A stretch of 64,000 bases of DNA from Nostoc sp. TCL26-01 (GCF_013393945.1 NZ_CP040297.1:2868804-2932803); one strand, 5' to 3'; counted from the stretch's first letter, positions 27,588-38,227 are shown. The notes: a model not told the origin generated them from the letters alone. Numbers and translations are program-made.

Positions 27588-29393
27588 ATGGTTGCTAATG
27601 AGCAAATACCCAAGAGCATTTGGGCAAAAAAACTAGATGAAGTGTTTGGATTAGATTTGCGATCGCTAGCGGCGTTTCGCATCGGTATAGCCTTGGTTTT
27701 GCTGGCTGATTTGGGGATTCGCTTTGGTGATGTCGTAGCTCATTATACTGATGCAGGGGTGATGCCTCGCAGCTTGCTAGCCCAGATTAGTAAACCTTGG
27801 CATTGGTCACTTCATGCTATCAGTGGTGAGCCGATTTTCCAAGTGCTGTTATTTACTATTGCGGCGGTGATGGCGATCGCCATGTTAGTTGGGTATCATA
27901 CCCGCATCGCTACCATCGCTTCTTGGGTATTGCTGATCTCCCTACATAACCGCAATCCGTCGCTCATTTTTGCTGCCGATGATGTTCTACGTGCCTTGAT
28001 GTTTTGGGCAATGTTTCTGCCCTTGGGTGCAAGTTACTCGATTGAAAGCGCCCTCAACTCTGCTAACCACAAGCTACCAGCCAGAGTTGTTTCTGGTGCG
28101 ACAGTGGCGTTGATATTTCAGCAGTGTTTTATCTACATTTTCTCTGCCGCCTTCAAAACCAGAAGCCCAGTTTGGACTGAAGGCACTGCTGTTTACTATT
28201 CCCTGAGTTTTGATCAGTATGCTACACCAATCGGTCATTTCCTTCTGAATTTTCCCGCACTTTTAACACTGTTTACCTACGTTACCCTGGTTTTGGAATG
28301 GGTAGCCCCTTTGTTACTGTTCGTTCCCGTTCGTAATAGCTTCTTTCGGATGTGTGCCGTGATTACCTTTGTCATGCTGCACGCTGGATTTGGCTTGACT
28401 TTGAATTTAGGCATCTTCCCATTTTTAAGTATCTTCAGTTGGTTAGCCTTCCTCCCCAGTTCCTTTTGGCATGCGCTGCACAAACGCCTGCAAACTCCAG
28501 CCCGTCAAGGATTGAAAATCTACTTTGATGCTGATTGTGGCTTTTGTAAAAAAGTGGTGCATCTGTTGCGAACACTCTTAATTTTGCCCGGAACGCCGCT
28601 ACTGATGGCGCAAGAATACCCCGATATCTACGCTGATATGCAGGCTTATAACTCCTGGGTCGTGGAAGATTGGCAAGGTAAACGACATTTTAAGTTTGCT
28701 GGGATTGTCTATATCGTTAGCCTCTCACCGGTATTTTTCTTCCTAGTTCCCCTGCTGAACTGGAAACCTGTCATGGCTGCGGGGACAAAGTTTTATGAGG
28801 CTGTGGCTACTAACCGCAAAATTGCTGGTAGATTCACCAAACCTTTTAAATTTCGCCCCATTCAAGTACGTCCATCACGATTATTAAATATTCTGGCGTT
28901 ATTGTTGCTGCTATACACCTTTGTTTGGAATGTGAGTAGTTATGCTCCCGATGCCTTTAAGCGCAAGGTGTGGCAAAGTACAGAATTCGTGGGTAGGGCT
29001 ACACGCCTAGACCAATCGTGGAGTATATTTGCTCCTGGCCCCCCTAGAGATGATGGTTGGTATGTAATTCCCGGTCGGTTGCAAAATGGTAGTGAAGTAG
29101 ATATTTTCCGGAGTGGTAATCCTGTGAGTTGGGATAAGCCTAGCTTGGGATTACGGGGAACGATATACAACAATATGCAGTGGCGTACCTATTTTATCAA
29201 TTTGAATCGGGCGATCGGTCAGCGACTTTATCCGTTCTATGGTCAATATCTCTGCCGTACTTGGAATGCTAAACATCCTGGTGAGCAAAGTCTCAAGAGT
29301 TTTGATGTTTACTTTATGGATGAACGCACAGTTCCACCAGGGGAAAAGCAAACTGTTGAGAAAAAACAGACTTGGCAGCAGTCTTGTTCTTAG
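27588..29393 (+). CDS. HTTM-domain membrane protein fused to a DCC (DUF393) thiol domain
   Basis: This is a 601-residue protein. Residues about 15-295 form the HTTM (vitamin K-dependent gamma-carboxylase-like) membrane domain: D-L-R-S-L-A-A-F-R-I-G-I-A-L-V-L-L-A-D, and F-A-A-D-D-V-L-R-A-L-M-F-W. Residues about 305-400 match the DCC family, with I-Y-F-D-A-D-C-G-F-C-K-K and the C-x-x-C-like D-C-G-F-C. A further membrane helix near 435-455 leads to an outside C-terminal domain with W-S-I-F-A-P-G-P-P. It begins 17 bases after the flavoprotein stop, so coupling is likely. A redox step involving quinone or thiols is inferred. The TAG stop touches the left end of a MITE. Confidence 0.8.
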   Translation: MVANEQIPKSIWAKKLDEVFGLDLRSLAAFRIGIALVLLADLGIRFGDVVAHYTDAGVMPRSLLAQISKPWHWSLHAISGEPIFQVLLFTIAAVMAIAMLVGYHTRIATIASWVLLISLHNRNPSLIFAADDVLRALMFWAMFLPLGASYSIESALNSANHKLPARVVSGATVALIFQQCFIYIFSAAFKTRSPVWTEGTAVYYSLSFDQYATPIGHFLLNFPALLTLFTYVTLVLEWVAPLLLFVPVRNSFFRMCAVITFVMLHAGFGLTLNLGIFPFLSIFSWLAFLPSSFWHALHKRLQTPARQGLKIYFDADCGFCKKVVHLLRTLLILPGTPLLMAQEYPDIYADMQAYNSWVVEDWQGKRHFKFAGIVYIVSLSPVFFFLVPLLNWKPVMAAGTKFYEAVATNRKIAGRFTKPFKFRPIQVRPSRLLNILALLLLLYTFVWNVSSYAPDAFKRKVWQSTEFVGRATRLDQSWSIFAPGPPRDDGWYVIPGRLQNGSEVDIFRSGNPVSWDKPSLGLRGTIYNNMQWRTYFINLNRAIGQRLYPFYGQYLCRTWNAKHPGEQSLKSFDVYFMDERTVPPGEKQTVEKKQTWQQSCS

Positions 29394-29566
29394 AGGTTGT
29401 TTGAAAAGTCTAATATGTTACTCTTATGGGCGATTAGAAATCGCGTCTACACAGACAAAACCCACCTCCGTGGGTTGGAAATCCTTGATTTTGTCTTAGT
29501 CTGCGGAGGCAGACTTTGCCTGTGTAGTAGCGAATTATATTCGCCCCATACTTTTCAAACATCCTC
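29393..29566. mobile_element. MITE-like palindromic element, 174 bp
   Basis: The terminal inverted repeats are GAGGTTGTTTGAAAAGT (29393-29409) and the complement of GAGGATGTTTGAAAAGT (29550-29566), 16 of 17 matching. The arms continue to match inward: TATGGGCGA and TACACAG on the left mirror TATGGGGCGA and TACACAG on the right, with small inner hairpins (CCACCTCCGTGGG, CTGCGGAGGCAGAC in the loops). No reading frame is present. It fits a non-autonomous insertion element, and one end sequence recurs alone at 7720. Confidence 0.75.
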
Positions 29567-29575
29567 TTAGCAAAA

Positions 29576-30154
29576 CTAAGAAATCTGGTGCTGATTGTGC
29601 CAACTACGTAACTTGAAGCCCAGAATCAACAGCAGTGTGCCAAATAGAATGGCATAGGCAGCAATCAACCATAAAATAGCTAATGCTTCAGCGACAGGCC
29701 AGATAATCAACATCACACCGAAGATGAGCGAGACAAGTCCAGTTACTGCTGGTAACCACTCATTTTCCATTGCTTGTCGCAGTTGCAGGGCTGTAATCAT
29801 TTCCAAGACACCTGTGACAATTGCCCAAGCGGCAATCAGATAGAGTAAGACAAATGCAGTTACGCCCGGCCAAATAAAAGCTAGCATACCGACGGCAATC
29901 CCCACAACGCCTTCGAGTAACAGCAACCAATTGTGAGTATCGTAGAGATGCTCTCTCAATGCCGCGATCGCTAATAATACTCCTCCAGCTAGCCAAAAGG
30001 TAGCAAAGAGGTATACCAGTGCTGTTAGTGTCAGAGTTGGCCATGCTAAAGCCACTAAGCCAAATATAATGGCGATCGCTCCTCTCAAGGTTAATGTCCA
30101 CCAATTTTTAGCTAGGCGATTGCTGATTCTCGTTGAGTAAAGGTTGTTTCTCAT
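29576..30154 (-). CDS. HdeD-family (DUF308) membrane protein
   Basis: This 192-residue protein has six hydrophobic segments in pairs, the repeated DUF308 pattern: W-W-T-L-T-L-R-G-A-I-A-I-I-F-G-L, then L-L-L-E-G-V-V-G-I-A-V-G, then W-L-P-A-V-T-G-L-V-S-L-I-F-G-V. These correspond to the HdeD acid-resistance membrane protein family, whose exact role is unclear. The protein ends in a short polar tail (R-S-W-H-N-Q-H-Q). It is a single-gene unit, convergent with the acyl cluster and divergent from the surface protein. Confidence 0.85.
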   Translation of the reverse strand: MRNNLYSTRISNRLAKNWWTLTLRGAIAIIFGLVALAWPTLTLTALVYLFATFWLAGGVLLAIAALREHLYDTHNWLLLLEGVVGIAVGMLAFIWPGVTAFVLLYLIAAWAIVTGVLEMITALQLRQAMENEWLPAVTGLVSLIFGVMLIIWPVAEALAILWLIAAYAILFGTLLLILGFKLRSWHNQHQIS

Positions 30155-30517
30155 TGCTGGTGTCGAGCAGCTCTACACTGTTGGCAAATTTTGCTCATGA
30201 CCTTTGCTAACTAGACTCAGCTTAAATTCTTCCTACTTGTCTTCCATCTAACCAATGGAATATTACTCATTGGCATAGATTTTCTATCCGCAGATTGATA
30301 TTTTTTGATGCTTTAGATACGACATTTGTATATTTTAATTTTTTGATAAACTCCTAATAATTTTTTATTAACTTGAGCGTGAGTAGATATTCTTAGTGAT
30401 TTTCCGGCAAAAACACTAACTAATAATTATTAGAAATTAAAGGTCAATTTTACTGATTACTGATTATTAATCCTGACTAAATTTATTTAAACAACATCTT
30501 AGATAAAAACACAAAAT
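30155..30517. other. AT-rich divergent spacer
   Basis: About 360 bases of AT-rich sequence lie between the divergent HdeD-like and Calx-beta genes. They presumably hold both promoters. I see no gene and no clear operator. Confidence 0.4.
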
Positions 30518-33337
30518 ATGATTATTAACGGCACTTCCGGCGTAGATGAGTTGTATGCAGATAAAGATGACCAAGTTTTTGGTTTTGAGGGTGATGACAT
30601 TCTAGATGCTACTAATGGAGAGGGTAATAATTTACTAGACGGTGGCATTGGTAGCGATCGCCTACTGGGCAACAAAAATGATAGGCTCAAAGGCGGAGCT
30701 GGTGATGACAGTTTATATGCGCTCGGTGTTGACGGTTTTAATATCCTAGAAGGTGGAGACGATAACGATCAGTTATTTATAGTTGAAGGTGGAAATAACC
30801 AACTGGATGGTGGTTCTGGACGCGATCGCCTAACAATTATAGAAGGTAGTAGTAACAATATTCTGTCTGGTGGATTGGGTAATGATTTTCTCGATGTCTC
30901 CAATGGTACAGGAAATAACACCCTCAATGGCAATGCAGGCGATGATATTCTGATTGGTGGATTAGCTAGTGATAAATTGTTTGGTGATGCTGGTGATGAT
31001 TTCCTTTTTGGTGGAAGCAAAGGTAGTCAACTCACCGGAGGAACAGGTTTAGACAGATTTTTTCTGACCAGTGCAGCTATTCCTGAAGTACCTGTTGAGG
31101 TATTAGATTTTACTCAAAATGATGATAAAGTCATAGTCGCTGGTATTCCAGAGGTGCAGACGTTCCAAGATTTGCAATTAGAGCAGAGAGGACTGGATAC
31201 AGTCGTTAAAGCCAACATTAACAATGAGTTGCAGGAATTAGGCATTTTAAGAAATGTCCAAGCTAATACTCTCACACCAGAAGACTTTGACTATACATCT
31301 GCGATTTTTGCAATTACTAACTCTTCCGCAACCGAAGGAAACACCCTCACCTTCACCATCACTCGCACAGGAGACACTGAAACCGATCAAAATATCACAG
31401 TATCAACATCCATCACAGGATCTGACACAGCCACTAACACCGACTTTGTCGCTAAAACTCAAACCCTCGCCTTCCAGCCAGGAGAAACACAAAAAACCTT
31501 TACAGTCGAGACAACTCAAGATGACTTATGGGAAGGAGATGAGACATTTAGCGTCAGTTTGAGCAATCCCACCAATGGAGGAATTATTAGCTCTACAGAT
31601 GGTACAGCCAAGGGTACTATCAACAATGATGATTTAAATCCAGTATTTGCGATCGCTCCCACTTCCGCAACCGAAGGAAATACCCTCACCTTCACTATCA
31701 CCCGTACCGGAAATGCTCAAACCGAGCAAAGTATCACAGTATCAACATCCATCACAGCAACCGACACAGCCACTAACACCGACTTTGTAGCTAAAACTCA
31801 AACTCTCACCTTCCAGTCAGGAGAAACGCAAAAAACCTTTACAGTCGAGACAAATCAAGATGACATATTGGAAGGAGATGAGACATTTAGTGTCAGTTTG
31901 AGCAATCCCACCAATGGGGCAATTATTAGCTCTACAGATGGTACAGCCAAGGGTACTATCAACAATGATGATAATACAGGCGTAACTATTAGCCAAACTG
32001 ATGGCAATACAAAAGTTACTGAAGGTGGGACAACTGATAGTTACTCTGTTGTACTTGCTAGCCAACCTACAGCTGATGTCATTATTACTATTAATAGCGG
32101 TCAGCAAATCACTACTGATCGGCAAAAACTTACCTTTACATCTGCAAATTGGAATGTACCACAAAATATCACAGTAATAGCGGTAGATGATTCATTGGTA
32201 GAAGGAGAGCGCAGCGATAATATTCAACATACAGCTACCAGTGATGATGTTAACTATAATGGCATTCTGATCAACCCTATTGAAGTTAGTATCACTGATA
32301 ACGATATCCCACTGTTACAGAATCCTAATAATAATATTTTCACTATTAAAGGTGAAAGTGATCAAGTCAAACTCCAAACTACTCTTATAGAACACAATAC
32401 TAATTCCGTTGATGAATTAGGTGTATTTGTTGTAGATGATGCTAACGGCAACATCAATGGTATTGCTCCTGGTGCAGCAGGCTACACTCAAGCCGCACTA
32501 CAACGAGCTAGAGTAATTTTCTCGACTATAGCCAACAATCCCAACGGCTTTAATTCTAATAATTTAGCAAGTTTACTAGAATTTACTTCTGGTGATAATT
32601 TAAGATTTTATCTCGTCAAAAATAGTACAACTGATGCTGTACAAGCAGGTTTAACTCCCATCACAAATGTGTTATTTGCTAATGCGACAACCACAAAAGT
32701 CACTAATTTAGGTAATAATGCTTTCTCTATAGGTTGGGAGAGTGGATTTGGTAATACCAATGATTTTCAAGATTTGGTAGTCAGGATTCAGACCACAAAT
32801 CAAAACTTACCTTTGGGGATAAATTTACAAGGTCGCATACAAGGGGAATTAATTGATTTACGGGGATTAACACCACTAGTAAAAGCTGATTTTGTTGTGA
32901 ATAGAGAAGCCGCTTACAACAACTTTATTGGCTTCTATCAAGTAACTAATGAAGATGGTGGCATTGATACCAATAGTGATGGTACAGCCGATATTCTTCC
33001 TGGACAAGCTGGTTATACTCAAGCTGCCATTCGTAATCGAATTTCTGGGATAGATTTAACAGTAAATAATCAAGGAACTGCAACTTATACTGGTAATTTT
33101 CAACCGGGTTCTTTACTTGCACCATTCATCATTGTTAATGGTAGACCAGAGGCGATTCTTGATAGTAATGCCAATAATGATCCCGCAGTTTATTTCCCAT
33201 TCTTAGGTGCTAACACCGACAAAGTTGACCATATTAGACTATTGGCAAATAACGTCTTTGGTTTTGAAGATTTACCAAATGGCGGTGATCAAGATTTCAA
33301 CGATACCATTGTGCGAGTCAATCTTAGTATTGCTTAA
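30518..33337 (+). CDS. Large RTX/Calx-beta/DUF4114 exoprotein
   Basis: This 939-residue protein is probably secreted. Residues 1-190 carry degenerate RTX nonapeptides (G-G-A-G-D-D-S-L-Y, G-N-A-G-D-D-I-L-I-G-G) that bind calcium. Residues about 265-375 and 378-482 are two nearly identical Calx-beta repeats (S-A-T-E-G-N-T-L-T-F-T-I-T-R-T-G, ending G-T-I-N-N-D-D). A third diverged repeat spans about 485-600. The C-terminal 330 residues contain two DUF4114-like segments (E-L-G-V-F-V-V-D-D, and a final G-G-D-Q-D-F-N-D-T-I-V-R-V). There is no N-terminal signal peptide, as is usual for type I secretion. The near-identity of the first two repeats indicates recent internal duplication. Confidence 0.8.
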   Translation: MIINGTSGVDELYADKDDQVFGFEGDDILDATNGEGNNLLDGGIGSDRLLGNKNDRLKGGAGDDSLYALGVDGFNILEGGDDNDQLFIVEGGNNQLDGGSGRDRLTIIEGSSNNILSGGLGNDFLDVSNGTGNNTLNGNAGDDILIGGLASDKLFGDAGDDFLFGGSKGSQLTGGTGLDRFFLTSAAIPEVPVEVLDFTQNDDKVIVAGIPEVQTFQDLQLEQRGLDTVVKANINNELQELGILRNVQANTLTPEDFDYTSAIFAITNSSATEGNTLTFTITRTGDTETDQNITVSTSITGSDTATNTDFVAKTQTLAFQPGETQKTFTVETTQDDLWEGDETFSVSLSNPTNGGIISSTDGTAKGTINNDDLNPVFAIAPTSATEGNTLTFTITRTGNAQTEQSITVSTSITATDTATNTDFVAKTQTLTFQSGETQKTFTVETNQDDILEGDETFSVSLSNPTNGAIISSTDGTAKGTINNDDNTGVTISQTDGNTKVTEGGTTDSYSVVLASQPTADVIITINSGQQITTDRQKLTFTSANWNVPQNITVIAVDDSLVEGERSDNIQHTATSDDVNYNGILINPIEVSITDNDIPLLQNPNNNIFTIKGESDQVKLQTTLIEHNTNSVDELGVFVVDDANGNINGIAPGAAGYTQAALQRARVIFSTIANNPNGFNSNNLASLLEFTSGDNLRFYLVKNSTTDAVQAGLTPITNVLFANATTTKVTNLGNNAFSIGWESGFGNTNDFQDLVVRIQTTNQNLPLGINLQGRIQGELIDLRGLTPLVKADFVVNREAAYNNFIGFYQVTNEDGGIDTNSDGTADILPGQAGYTQAAIRNRISGIDLTVNNQGTATYTGNFQPGSLLAPFIIVNGRPEAILDSNANNDPAVYFPFLGANTDKVDHIRLLANNVFGFEDLPNGGDQDFNDTIVRVNLSIA

Positions 33338-33422
33338 GAGCAGCATTATTTGGCGATCGCTAAGATTAATGGAGCATGGGAAAATGGTAATTTTTACCAA
33401 TTCACCCAAATTGTTGAAGCTA

Positions 33423-33458
33423 TCAGCTGTCAGTTAGTTTTTCCCAGCTGACAGCTGA
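33423..33458. other. Perfect hairpin between convergent genes
   Basis: TCAGCTGTCAG (33423-33433) pairs with CTGACAGCTGA (33448-33458) around a 14-base loop, between the convergent exoprotein and response-regulator genes. There is no long T tract on either side, so it may be a structural repeat rather than a strong terminator. Confidence 0.5.
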
Positions 33459-33473
33459 AGTGCTGATAACTAC

Positions 33474-34154
33474 TTAAGCCATTTGATTTTCAATCGCCCA
33501 CCGCGCTAGTTCAGTGCGGTTGTGGAGATTAGTTTTGCCCAACATATTGGACACGTGGCTTTCTACAGTGCGCTGACTAACATTTAATTCTTCAGCGATT
33601 TCTCGGTTAGCTAAACCCCTGGCTACAAACTGTACTACCTTCAGTTCGGTTGGGGTTAACTGCACATCAAAAGGAACCTGGATGCGGGAACCATTTTCCC
33701 CGCCTTTGGCTTGGTGTTCCTTCCAACGGATAGTTTGCTTGAGTGAAGATTCTACTTGGGCTACGAGTTCTTCTGGTTCAAAGGGTTTGACCATATAAAC
33801 ATCCGCACCTTTGTTCAGACCTTTAACTCGGTCTGCACTTTGTCCTTTTGCGGAAAGGAAAAGAACTGGAATCCAACTGGTGCGTTCGTTTTGCCGGACT
33901 TGTTCTACAAAGGTATATCCGTCCATTTCTGGCATCATCACGTCGCAGATGATCATATCTGGAACATCGTGTTCAAGTATTTCCAGAGCTTCTCGTCCGT
34001 TTTCCGCAGTGATGACTTCATATCCTCTGAATTCTAAATAATCCTTCACCAGCAAGATGAGGTTAGGGTCATCATCAATCAATAGAAGTCGTTTGTGATC
34101 TTTCATGCTGGGTTCTTTCATAGCAGTGGCACTTGTCGCGCTTCGATCCATCAA
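33474..34154 (-). CDS. NarL-type response regulator (receiver + LuxR HTH), Ycf29-like
   Basis: This 226-residue two-component regulator has a receiver domain at about 21-137. Its acidic pair is D-D-D, the phosphoacceptor is Asp71 in C-D-V-M-M-P-E-M-D-G, and the lysine is in M-V-K-P-F-E. A LuxR/NarL helix-turn-helix follows at about 160-222 (L-T-P-T-E-L-K-V-V-Q-F-V-A-R-G-L-A-N-R-E-I-A). The length, the R-T-V-E-S-H-V-S-N-M-L recognition helix and the linker fit the cyanobacterial and plastid Ycf29 group, though I cannot confirm this by alignment. Internal ATGs at codons 12 and 17 could be the start. No kinase is adjacent. Confidence 0.85.
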   Translation of the reverse strand: MMDRSATSATAMKEPSMKDHKRLLLIDDDPNLILLVKDYLEFRGYEVITAENGREALEILEHDVPDMIICDVMMPEMDGYTFVEQVRQNERTSWIPVLFLSAKGQSADRVKGLNKGADVYMVKPFEPEELVAQVESSLKQTIRWKEHQAKGGENGSRIQVPFDVQLTPTELKVVQFVARGLANREIAEELNVSQRTVESHVSNMLGKTNLHNRTELARWAIENQMA

Positions 34155-34890
34155 GGTCTTGAATGGTTATCCTTTTATGGTGGATTGTTGAGATGTTGTC
34201 ATTTTTCCCACTTAACTAGCCCTTTCTTTGTTGGAGTCTTGAGAGTGGCTTTCACTGGCTGTGAAACCACTAGTGCATTAGCAATATTCCAGTAAGGACA
34301 CGTAGAGCAGTATATTATAATGCGCTATTATATATCCCTTTGAAAGTGGCGGGTGAAAAAACACTGATTAAATAATAATCTTTCTAGTTCACAAGTAAGT
34401 ATTGGCTTAAGATGACCCTAGCTGCAACATAACCCGCGCTTTCATTAGGCTTACTGCTTTACAATATCTTGTGGATATTCAGCATTAGATTTAGACATTC
34501 ACAAGCAAGTCAGGGAGTTGTTGGCAAAGGATGGGGTAAAAATGCTTATTCTTGCACCACCATTATGCCTATCAAGTGTTGTTCGATGATCCGCTCAATA
34601 ACCTCCGGGTTTGCTTGGCAATACCATACACTTCCGGGTAGACAACTATTATCGGTCTAGAACAACAAACTCGCAAGCGATAAGCTTAAGTTTTGTTGCA
34701 CTAAACCACTGTATTGTTACTCATTAAGCGGCTCTCTGATTACTGTTCTATAACAATTTCTCCACTTTGCAAATAAAGTTATCCATATAAAAATATTCGT
34801 TACTTATAGAAAAGAACCTGAAAAATACGAATAATTAGGGATTAATACTTACGGGAATGTAATGGAGTGTATATACGGGGACGGAGAATT
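34155..34890. other. Long spacer without a convincing gene
   Basis: About 740 bases between the response regulator and the repeat block before groES. Only short frames occur and none has a plausible ribosome site with protein-like composition. A decayed gene or the regulator's promoter region is possible. Confidence 0.35.
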
Positions 34891-34893
34891 GGT

Positions 34894-35115
34894 AAATAGT
34901 CATTGGTCAATAGTCAATGGTCAATAGTCAATAGTCAATAGTCAATAGTCAATGGTCATTGGTCATTAGTCAAAACTCAGGACTCCCCCACCCCCCCACT
35001 CCCTCACTCCCCCCACTCCCCCCACTCCCCCCACTCCCTCACTCCCCCCACTCCCTCACTCCCCCACTCCCCCCACTCAGCACTCCCTCACTCCCTCACT
35101 CCCCCACTCCCCATT
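34894..35115. repeat. Heptamer tandem repeats plus C-rich CACTCCC array
   Basis: About twelve TAGTCAA/TGGTCAT heptamers (34894-34975) are followed by about 130 bases of nearly pure pyrimidine tandem units (CCCCACT, CCCTCACT). The array stops about ten bases before the groESL K-box. Strand asymmetry is extreme: the plus strand here has almost no G. Confidence 0.9.
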
Positions 35116-35125
35116 CCTTCTCTTA

Positions 35126-35207
35126 GTTCGGAAACCCGTACACTTGGAAATATTGCCATTGTGGGGTTTTCTTCGGTAGATTAGCACTCAGGAGTTGAGA
35201 GTGCTAA
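35126..35207 (+). promoter_or_regulatory. groESL promoter with K-box and CIRCE
   Basis: GTTCGGAAACCCGTAC at 35126-35141 matches the cyanobacterial K-box pattern GTTCGG-NNAN-CCNNAC linked to light and heat control. TTGCCA (35153-35158) and TAGATT (35177-35182), 18 bp apart, make a plausible sigma-70-type promoter. TTAGCACTC (35181-35189), nine bases and GAGTGCTAA (35199-35207) are a perfect CIRCE, the HrcA repressor site. It overlaps the -10 end, so HrcA binding would block transcription. The groES ATG follows 19 bases later. Confidence 0.9.
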
Positions 35208-35225
35208 CTCTGGAGAAATTTAAAT

Positions 35226-35537
35226 ATGGCAGCTGTATCTCTAAGCGTATCCACAGTAAAACCTTTAGGCGATCGCGTGTTTGTTAAAGTGAGCGCCTCT
35301 GAAGAAAAGACCGCAGGTGGTCTGTATTTGCCCGACACGGCGAAAGAAAAGCCCCAAGTAGGTGAAGTAGTCGCTCTTGGCCCTGGCAGACGTAATGATG
35401 ACGGTAGCCGTCAAGAATTGGAAGTCAAAGTTGGTGATAAGGTGCTGTACTCCAAGTACGCTGGCACTGACATCAAGCTGGGAACTGAAGAATATGTACT
35501 GCTCTCTGAAAAAGATATTTTAGCAGTGGTTGGGTAA
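35226..35537 (+). CDS. groES: Co-chaperonin GroES
   Basis: The 103-residue GroES subunit forms the heptameric lid of the chaperonin. It has the canonical start [11 protein letters not shown], the mobile loop [12 protein letters not shown] and the end [13 protein letters not shown]. The length is normal. It is the first gene of the heat-shock operon under the K-box/CIRCE promoter, 62 bases before groEL. Confidence 0.98.
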   Translation: MAAVSLSVSTVKPLGDRVFVKVSASEEKTAGGLYLPDTAKEKPQVGEVVALGPGRRNDDGSRQELEVKVGDKVLYSKYAGTDIKLGTEEYVLLSEKDILAVVG

Positions 35538-35578
35538 TTGACCAATTACCAAATTTCAAGACAAAACAATTGACTTAA

Positions 35579-37298
<1,720 letters not shown>

Positions 37299-37474
37299 TT
37301 TGAAACCCATAAACACCTACTTCAATTCAACTCACAACTAAAAGTTCATCCAGTTTATTTTTTAAGTCTAAAGACTATACAGAAAATTTCCGTGTAAGAA
37401 ATAGTTAGGCTGTATATCCAAAATTAGGTACGCTTATGTTAAGGACTATCAGGTAAACAACTTCCGGCAGCAAC

Positions 37475-38227
37475 ATGGAAAGAAACGACTTGATTAAGCA
37501 ATACTATGAGGAACTTTATGAGAATGATGTTTTAGAAAGGTATTGAGCATACATTCAGAACGAAGAACCTGAAGATCAGGACTTGTTTGAAAAATACTTA
37601 GTTGACATTGATCACAATCCAGCTTTGCTTCAAAGCATTCCAGCGTCTGTAAGAGCCGCCTATGATTACTATTACTGTCTTAATAGATACTGGGTTAGGC
37701 TGTACAAGTTACCGTATGAGGATGATGTGACTTATGCTCTAAGAGTAACAACCGATGGTGACGATGGCTGTCTTGAGGTTTATGACCAACACGGTTTAGA
37801 GATTGGTGTAGGGCGCACCTACCTAGAGTTAATTAGTTGGGGAAACGTAGACGAAATTCGTACTTATCTGCATGACTATGATTTTCCAGCAAATTTGAAT
37901 AATAAAGAGCAAATGACAGTCTGGCAATTTGGTGGTTATGCTATCTACAACGGTAGTCCTGAGCGCTGTGTTGTTGTTGCTGAAGAGATTCCCGAAGAGA
38001 AGCAAGACGAAGCAATTCAAATCATTTGCGTTGCTACAGGAGTTAGAGAAAAAGCAATTACTGCTGTCCTAGATTCTTTGCCTCGCTCAGTAACCAGAAA
38101 CATTGCTCAGGAAAAGGCTGAAGATATCTGGCATCAACTGATAACTCTTGGGGTTAAAGCTTCCATAGAAGAGTTTCAGGGCGATCGCTGGGCTATTATC
38201 AAGAGAAGTGATTTTACAGACGGTTAG
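37475..38227 (+). pseudogene. Unknown protein gene interrupted by an in-frame TGA; C-terminus L7/L12-like
   Basis: An ATG at 37475 opens a frame that meets TGA at 37544-37546 (codon 24, after E-R-Y) and then stays open, without a break, to 38227. The uninterrupted length would be 250 residues. If TGG once stood there, the sequence reads L-E-R-Y-W-A-Y-I-Q. The downstream part could still be made from TTG 37583 (214 residues). Its last 60 residues (V-R-E-K-A-I-T-A-V-L-D-S-L-P-R-S-V, then A-E-D-I-W-H-Q-L-I-T-L-G-V-K-A-S-I-E) resemble the ribosomal L7/L12 C-terminal fold. The function is unknown. Confidence 0.65.

Noticed and set aside
34469..34660. Open frame of 63 codons upstream of groES
   Set aside because: Unusual composition, no ribosome site, no similarity noticed.
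34894..35115. CRISPR array
   Set aside because: Units are only 7-8 bases, contiguous and without unique spacers.
37322..37411. attC ending in GTTAGGC ahead of the first island gene
   Set aside because: The core is present at about 37404 but I found no complementary arms before it.
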